DNA of 20,784 nucleotides from SVTX01 sp045632305 (GTDB taxonomy: Bacteria > Bacillota > Clostridia > Oscillospirales > CAG-272), in assembly GCA_045632305.1 (NCBI GenBank), contig JAZQWL010000028.1, forward strand, positions 1 to 20,784, given 5' to 3'. How positions within the stretch are numbered: position 1 is the stretch's first letter; each line of letters opens with the position of its first letter. Made by a program: the position numbers and the translations under genes. Under the pieces are notes generated by a model, which saw nothing but the letters and a program-made list of their open reading frames with translations, did no database searches and was not told the origin of the DNA. Shown piece after piece: positions 15,717 through 20,784 of this stretch.

Positions 15717-17399
15717 ATGACAAAGGTTTTTGATAAATTCGAAGCTTTGAACAGCAACACAACCGACCCCAGAGTAAGAAGATATCTCACTCCCAAAAGA
15801 GTAGTTCTCACAAAGGGCCTTGTAAGTAATCCCGAGGCGGTTCTTCTCGAAAGAACGAATCAGATCACACTCGACGCAGGCGTAAGATGTACTCTTCGCA
15901 ACGCAGAAGGCCAGCCCAACGCGGCAATTCTCGTTGACTTCGGAATCGAGTTCCCCGGCTCATGCCGTCTTATGATCTGGAACGTACTCGGCAGAAATCA
16001 GCGCGCGGATATTCTCGTTCGCTTCGGCGAGAGCGTTTCTGAGGCGATGACTCCCCTCTTTACAAAGAACGCGGGCAACGATCACGCCATCCGCGACCGT
16101 GTTATGAACGTCGGCTTCCTCTCCTCTACCGAAACCAATGAATCCGGCTACCGCTTCGCATATATCGAGCTTCTCGAGCCCAACGGTCTTGTTGAATTCA
16201 AGGCGATCCAGGGCGTATTTACTTACCGCGATCTCGAATACCGCGGCTCGTTCGACTGCAGCGATCCCATGCTCACAAAGATCTGGGACACTGCCGCTTA
16301 TACCGCTCACGTTAATATGCAGGAATATCTCTGGGACGGTATCAAGCGTGACCGCCTCGTTTGGATAGGCGACATGCACACCGAGATCAACACAATTCTT
16401 GCAGTATTCGGCTACGATGATATTATCGCAAAATCCCTCGACCTTGTGCGCGACGAAACGCCCGTAGGCAGATGGATGAACAGCATCTCCGCATACACAA
16501 TCTGGTGGCTTCTTATGCACGTTGACCTCTACCGCACACGCGGCAACCTCGAATATCTCCGCGAGCAGGAAGATTACCTCTGCGGAATTCTCGAGATCTT
16601 CTGCGACCTCGTTGACGAGGACGGCTCAGAAAAGCTCCCCGACATCCGACTTCTCGACTGGCCCAACCACGACAATCCCCGCGCGGAGCATGCGGGCTTC
16701 CAGGGACTTCTCAAAATGGCTCTCGACAACGGCGCTTACCTTCTTAACATTCTCGGAAAGACCGCTCTTGCACAAAAGTGCCTTGAGGTTGCAGGGCGCA
16801 TGAAGAAGCATATTCCCGATCCCGACGGATCAAAGGCGGCTGCTTCCATGCTCGTGCTCTCAGGTCTTTGCGATCCTAAGGAAATCAACGATAACGTAAT
16901 CGCTCCCGGCGGAGCGCACGGCTTCTCCACCTTCTTCAGCTACTACATTCTCAAGGCAAAGGCAATGGCGGGAGATATGGAGGGCGCGCTCAATGATATG
17001 AAGACCTACTTTGGCGGTATGCTCAGCGTAGGCGCTACAACGTTCTGGGAGGACTTCAATATCGATTGGCTTGAAAACGCAGCACCCCTCACCGAGCCCG
17101 TGCCCGAGGGCATGCGCGATATTCACGGTGATTTCGGTGGCTATTGCTACGTAAACTTCCGCCACTCCCTCTGCCACGGCTGGGCATCAGGCCCCTGCCC
17201 CTTCCTCTCACACTTCGTCCTCGGCGTTCAGGCGCTCGCGCCCGACACCTATGAGGTGAAGCCCAATCTCGCATATCTTGACTGGGCGCGCGGTACGTAT
17301 CCCACACCCTGCGGCAACATTGAGGTTGATATAAGAAAGGTTGACGGAGAGACGGTGGTTGATATAAAGGCACCCGAAGGAATCAAGATCGTAAGATAA
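15717..17399 (+). CDS. GH78-like alpha-L-rhamnosidase, compact cytoplasmic form
   Basis: A 560-residue predicted glycoside hydrolase that would release terminal L-rhamnose. An N-terminal beta domain covers about residues 1-175; the (alpha/alpha)6 catalytic barrel follows, then a short C-terminal beta domain. The GH78 signature is DGIKRDRLVWIGDM (207-220), with acidic Asp207, Asp212 and Asp219. Asp212 stands where many characterised GH78 enzymes have Glu, the general acid. The likely general base is Glu445 in the TTFWEDF block. It is shorter than most GH78 enzymes (often 700-1000 residues) because the extra N-terminal modules are missing, and has no signal peptide, so its substrates should be imported oligosaccharides or glycosides. 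Only a weak ribosome binding site (AGG) precedes the ATG. Exact sugar specificity is inferred. Confidence 0.82.
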   Translation: MTKVFDKFEALNSNTTDPRVRRYLTPKRVVLTKGLVSNPEAVLLERTNQITLDAGVRCTLRNAEGQPNAAILVDFGIEFPGSCRLMIWNVLGRNQRADILVRFGESVSEAMTPLFTKNAGNDHAIRDRVMNVGFLSSTETNESGYRFAYIELLEPNGLVEFKAIQGVFTYRDLEYRGSFDCSDPMLTKIWDTAAYTAHVNMQEYLWDGIKRDRLVWIGDMHTEINTILAVFGYDDIIAKSLDLVRDETPVGRWMNSISAYTIWWLLMHVDLYRTRGNLEYLREQEDYLCGILEIFCDLVDEDGSEKLPDIRLLDWPNHDNPRAEHAGFQGLLKMALDNGAYLLNILGKTALAQKCLEVAGRMKKHIPDPDGSKAAASMLVLSGLCDPKEINDNVIAPGGAHGFSTFFSYYILKAKAMAGDMEGALNDMKTYFGGMLSVGATTFWEDFNIDWLENAAPLTEPVPEGMRDIHGDFGGYCYVNFRHSLCHGWASGPCPFLSHFVLGVQALAPDTYEVKPNLAYLDWARGTYPTPCGNIEVDIRKVDGETVVDIKAPEGIKIVR

Positions 17400-17410
17400 T
17401 TTATAAAATC

Positions 17411-17436
17411 ATCAGCCCGTGCTTTTCAGAGCTGAT
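17411..17436 (+). other. Weak hairpin between the rhamnosidase gene and trkA
   Basis: ATCAGC (17411-17416) and GCTGAT (17431-17436) form a 6-base stem with a 14-base loop, followed only by TTGA. It lies in the 56-base gap and lacks the T-run needed for efficient termination. No promoter of the type used elsewhere in the window is visible here, so read-through into trkA is plausible. Confidence 0.35.
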
Positions 17437-17455
17437 TTGAAACGGAAGGCAAAAA

Positions 17456-18823
17456 ATGAAGGTTGTTATTATTGGTAACGGCGGCGTAGGCGAGCTTCTT
17501 GTCGAATACATCTGCCGTGAAGGACATAACGTAACCGTAATCGACGAGGATGCGTCCGCTGTCGATGCAGTTGTAAATAAATACGACGTAATGGGAATTA
17601 TCGGCAACGGCTCAAGCGTTTACACGCAGAAGGAAGCGGGAATGGAATCCGCAGACCTTGTTATCGCGGTATCTCCGAGCGACGAGGTGAATATCATCTG
17701 CTGTATGATCGCGCGCCGACTCGGAGCTAAGCACTCCATAGCCCGCGTACGAGATCCCGAATACCTCAATCAGAATACTTTCATGTGCCGCGAGCTCGGC
17801 ATTGACATGATAGTTAATCCCGAATATGAAGCGGCAAGAGACGGAGCAAAGCTCGTTCGCTTCCCCGCCGCCATGAAGCTCGATAAATTCGCGCAGGGCA
17901 GAGTTGAGGTTGCCGAAATATTTATAGGCGAAAATCACCCCTTGGCAAATATTGCCTTAAAGGACTTTAAGGCAAAGTTCTCAACGAACGCTCTCATCTG
18001 CGCGGTAAGACGAGGCGACGAGGCGCTCATTCCCGCGGGTGACTTTGTAATAAGATCGGGAGACTACGTTTCCCTTACCGCGTCTCGAGCGGACATCACC
18101 GATCTGTTTGTAAAGATCGGCGCGATAAACAAAAACAACAAGATCAAGAACGTCATGATCCTCGGCGGCGGCAGAATGACAAAATATCTCGCTCAGGCGC
18201 TCTGCGACGACTACAAGATCAAGATCATCGAAGAGGACCTCGATATTTGCGATGAGCTATCAAAGGATTATCCCAAGTGCGACATAATCCACGGTGATCC
18301 GGCAGACCCCGACGTTCTCGTAGAGGAAGGCATCGACAGTATCGACGTATGTATTCCGATCACACACGACGACAGTGAAAATATCATTATGTCCCTCTTT
18401 GCAAAAACAAGAAACGTAGACAAGGTGATCTCATATATTTCCGCGTCCTACGTAAAGCTTGCGGAAACCTCGGGCGTAGATACTCATATAACCCCGAAGA
18501 TCACCGTAGTTGCAAAGGTTCTCGGATACGTTCGCGGACTTGCCAACGCAAAGGAGCGCGGGTCAAAGAGCGGCATTAAGGCGCTTTACAATATAGCAAA
18601 CAACTCCGTAGAAGCACTCGAATTTGATGTGGCGGAGGACTTTGAGGGCCTTTCTATACCCCTTCGCGATATCAAGCTCAAGCGAAATCTTCTTATCGCG
18701 GCAATCATCAGATGTGGACAGGTCATCTACCCCAACGGTCAGTCCACCATAGAGATCGGTGACAGCGTTATCGTAGTTGCCGCATCGAACCGTCTCTCCA
18801 ACCTTAACAATATATTGGCATAA
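17456..18823 (+). CDS. trkA: Trk system potassium uptake regulatory subunit TrkA
   Basis: A 455-residue cytoplasmic NAD(H)-binding gating subunit that assembles on the TrkH channel. It consists of two tandem RCK units. The first Rossmann motif is GNGGVG (7-12) with Asp30-Glu31-Asp32 at the end of the second strand for ribose binding, and its TrkA_C domain follows at about 140-220. The second Rossmann motif GGGRMT begins near residue 236, and the second TrkA_C covers about 370-455. GGAAGG precedes the ATG. The stop is 13 bases before the trkH start, so the two are co-transcribed as in other bacteria. Confidence 0.95.
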   Translation: MKVVIIGNGGVGELLVEYICREGHNVTVIDEDASAVDAVVNKYDVMGIIGNGSSVYTQKEAGMESADLVIAVSPSDEVNIICCMIARRLGAKHSIARVRDPEYLNQNTFMCRELGIDMIVNPEYEAARDGAKLVRFPAAMKLDKFAQGRVEVAEIFIGENHPLANIALKDFKAKFSTNALICAVRRGDEALIPAGDFVIRSGDYVSLTASRADITDLFVKIGAINKNNKIKNVMILGGGRMTKYLAQALCDDYKIKIIEEDLDICDELSKDYPKCDIIHGDPADPDVLVEEGIDSIDVCIPITHDDSENIIMSLFAKTRNVDKVISYISASYVKLAETSGVDTHITPKITVVAKVLGYVRGLANAKERGSKSGIKALYNIANNSVEALEFDVAEDFEGLSIPLRDIKLKRNLLIAAIIRCGQVIYPNGQSTIEIGDSVIVVAASNRLSNLNNILA

Positions 18824-18836
18824 GCGAGGATGTTTT

Positions 18837-20348
18837 ATGAACTTTAAAATGATTCGCTATATTATGGGACAGCTTCTCATAGTTGAATGCGGCCTTATGT
18901 CAATTCCTTTTATAACCTCGATCATCTACGGCGAGACCAAAACGATGTGGGCGTTCATTATTCCGATGATACTGCTCGCGGCTATCGGCTCGCTCATGGT
19001 TATAAAAAAGCCGAAGAACACCACTCTCGGCGCAAAGGAGGGCTTTATAGTCGTAGGAATTTCCTGGATGATAATGTCCCTTTTCGGTTGCCTGCCCTTC
19101 ATGATATCAAACCTTATACCCAACTTCTTCAAGGCGTACTTTGAAACGGTATCCGGCTTTACCACAACCGGCTCGTCGATTCTCGGCTCCGCTCATTTCT
19201 ACCGCCTCTGGAATCCTGTGTCTGCCGAGGTCGGTCTTCGCGGCGTGTTCCTCTGGAGAAGCTTCACCCACTGGGTAGGAGGCATGGGCGTGCTTGTATT
19301 CGTGCTTGCATTTATGCCCCAGCACGACCTCAAATCCTCGCGCCTCGTTTACATAATGAAGGCGGAAATGCCAGGCCCCAAGGTCGATAAGATAGTTTCC
19401 ACGATAAAAAAGACCGCAAGAATAATGTATTCCATTTACCTTGTTATGACGGCGGTGCAGGTCGTTCTGCTTCTGTTTGGCGGAATGGACGTCTATGAAG
19501 CTCTCTGCGTTTCCTTCGGCACTGCAGGTACGGGCGGCTTCTCTATCTGGGCCGACGGCATGCAGACAATGGGGGGAGCAAACTACAATTACTGTGTATG
19601 GGTAATAACGATCTTCATGCTGCTATTCAGCGTGAATTTCAACCTCTACTTCCTTATAATCACAGGTAAGATACTCACAGCTCTTATGTCCGAGGAGCTT
19701 CGTTGGTTCGTCGGTATTGTAATCGCCTCCGTTGCGGGAATCGCGATAAGCATCTACGGCGCAAACATATACGCCGACTTCTCCGTCGGAGACGCCATAA
19801 GAGAATCCGCGTTCCAGGTCGCAACCGTAATATCCACCACGGGCTTTGCAACCTGCGACTTCAATCTCTGGCCGAACGTATCAAAGGTAATACTGCTCAT
19901 GCTTATGTTTGTAGGCGCGTGCGCGGGATCTACGGGCGGCGGTATGAAGGTAAGCAGAATTATAATTACGCTTAAATCCACGTGGACAAACATGCGAAGA
20001 ATGATAAAGCCCCGTGAAATAAAAGCGGTAAGATTCGAATCCAAGCCCGTCGACGAAGATACAAAAAACTCGGTTTCCGCATATTTTGTGGTTTACGCGT
20101 TCGTTTTCTTCGCATCCTTCCTTCTTATCACGATCTTCGACGGCGTGGATATCGAAACGGGATTCTCATCCGTTGCTGCTACGTTGAATAATATAGGCCC
20201 CGCCTTCGGTGAAGCAGGCCCCATGGCAAACTTTAACTTTTATTCCATCCCCTCACTTATTGTTTTGACTTTCAATATGCTTCTCGGCAGACTTGAAATT
20301 TTCCCCATACTCTTCCTCTTCTCTCCCGCGACGTGGAGAAACAAATAA
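18837..20348 (+). CDS. trkH: Potassium channel subunit TrkH
   Basis: A 503-residue integral membrane K+ translocation subunit. Its four pore-loop repeats are visible as VSGFTTTGSS, GTAGTGGFS, ISTTGFAT and LNNIGPAFG, each with the selectivity-filter glycine; between them are pairs of membrane helices. The HWVGGMGVLVF block after the first pore loop is typical of TrkH/KtrB. The ATG at 18837 was chosen because GAGGA is about 8 bases upstream and the protein then begins MNFKMIRYI; a longer frame from 18777 would run back into trkA and is rejected. It partners with TrkA for potassium uptake and turgor control. Confidence 0.95.
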   Translation: MNFKMIRYIMGQLLIVECGLMSIPFITSIIYGETKTMWAFIIPMILLAAIGSLMVIKKPKNTTLGAKEGFIVVGISWMIMSLFGCLPFMISNLIPNFFKAYFETVSGFTTTGSSILGSAHFYRLWNPVSAEVGLRGVFLWRSFTHWVGGMGVLVFVLAFMPQHDLKSSRLVYIMKAEMPGPKVDKIVSTIKKTARIMYSIYLVMTAVQVVLLLFGGMDVYEALCVSFGTAGTGGFSIWADGMQTMGGANYNYCVWVITIFMLLFSVNFNLYFLIITGKILTALMSEELRWFVGIVIASVAGIAISIYGANIYADFSVGDAIRESAFQVATVISTTGFATCDFNLWPNVSKVILLMLMFVGACAGSTGGGMKVSRIIITLKSTWTNMRRMIKPREIKAVRFESKPVDEDTKNSVSAYFVVYAFVFFASFLLITIFDGVDIETGFSSVAATLNNIGPAFGEAGPMANFNFYSIPSLIVLTFNMLLGRLEIFPILFLFSPATWRNK

Positions 20349-20367
20349 TCGAAACGGAAAGAAATAT

Positions 20368-20784
20368 ATGAATACAACTGCAAAATTTATAGTTTTTGAA
20401 GGTATAGACGGCGCGGGTAAGACCACGCAGATTCAGCTTCTGGCAGCCGCTCTTGAAGAACAAGGAATTAAAACCAATATAAGCGCAGAGCCCACAAAGC
20501 TTCCCATCGGCGTGAAGATCAGAGAGAAGCTCTCGGGCAAGGTTGAATCCACGCCCATTGAAATGGCAGAGCTTTTCGCCGCAGACCGCGCTATGCACAA
20601 CACCCACCCCGAATGCGGAATAAATAAGCTTCTGTCCGATGGTATCACGGCTATCAGCGACAGATATTACTATTCCTCCATGGCATATCAGGGCGCGTAC
20701 ATTGGACTCCAGAAGGTTATGGAGCTTAATCTCGACAACCCCGATATACGTCATCCCGACCTCTGCATCTTCCTTGATCTCACT
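20368..20784 (+). CDS. tmk: Thymidylate kinase, 5' part only
   Basis: The first 139 codons of dTMP kinase, which makes dTDP for DNA synthesis; the frame is still open at the right edge, and about 60-75 residues are missing compared with the usual length. The P-loop EGIDGAGKTT is at residues 11-20, the DRY motif at about 98-100 (SDRYYYSS) and the substrate-binding EPT at about 44-46. GGAAAG precedes the ATG and the gap to trkH is 19 bases, so it is probably in the same transcript. The truncation is a window boundary effect, not a mutation. Confidence 0.94.
   Translation, partial: MNTTAKFIVFEGIDGAGKTTQIQLLAAALEEQGIKTNISAEPTKLPIGVKIREKLSGKVESTPIEMAELFAADRAMHNTHPECGINKLLSDGITAISDRYYYSSMAYQGAYIGLQKVMELNLDNPDIRHPDLCIFLDLT

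Overview
The window looks like chromosomal DNA from an uncultured, probably gut-dwelling member of the Clostridia (Bacillota). The inference rests on AGGAGG-type ribosome binding sites, consensus sigma-A promoters, U-tailed hairpin terminators, short intergenic gaps, several lipoproteins, and the characteristic clostridial trio of a GlpA-like dehydrogenase, a GlpB-like oxidoreductase and a DUF1667 protein. No rRNA, tRNA, CRISPR array, insertion sequence or phage gene was seen.

Layout. Positions 1-212 are non-coding and hold a cluster of short hairpins joined by a repeated 7-base linker. Positions 213-3254 (minus) are the three-gene Glp-like operon with its own promoter. Positions 3381-5486 (minus) encode a large GH106-like glycoside hydrolase. 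Positions 5642-6793 (minus) encode a lipoprotein built from YD-type repeats. Positions 6919-11264 (minus) form one operon: substrate-binding lipoprotein, permease and ATPase of a TrpXYZ-type ABC importer, then a cytoplasmic SGNH carbohydrate esterase. Positions 11475-12098 (minus) encode a cytidylate-kinase-like protein, divergent from the manganese exporter mntP (12300-12890, plus). A BspA-like leucine-rich-repeat lipoprotein (13095-13868, plus) converges on prfC (13913-15505, minus) across a shared bidirectional terminator. Divergent from prfC is a compact GH78-like rhamnosidase (15717-17399, plus), followed by trkA, trkH and the 5' part of tmk, which runs off the right edge.

How the genes fit together. 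Two rhamnosidase-like hydrolases and one carbohydrate esterase, all without signal peptides, suggest cytoplasmic processing of imported plant or host glycans, and the Glp-like operon would oxidise a three-carbon polyol phosphate. The rest is housekeeping: potassium uptake (TrkA/TrkH), manganese export, translation termination (RF3) and dTMP synthesis. I found no complete undescribed system. The most unusual signals are the left-edge hairpin cluster, a uniform promoter layout (nine predicted promoters, all with a 17-base spacer and an extended -10 TGn), the YD-repeat lipoprotein with an operator-like palindrome at its transcription start, and the esterase placed inside an amino-acid-type ABC transporter operon.
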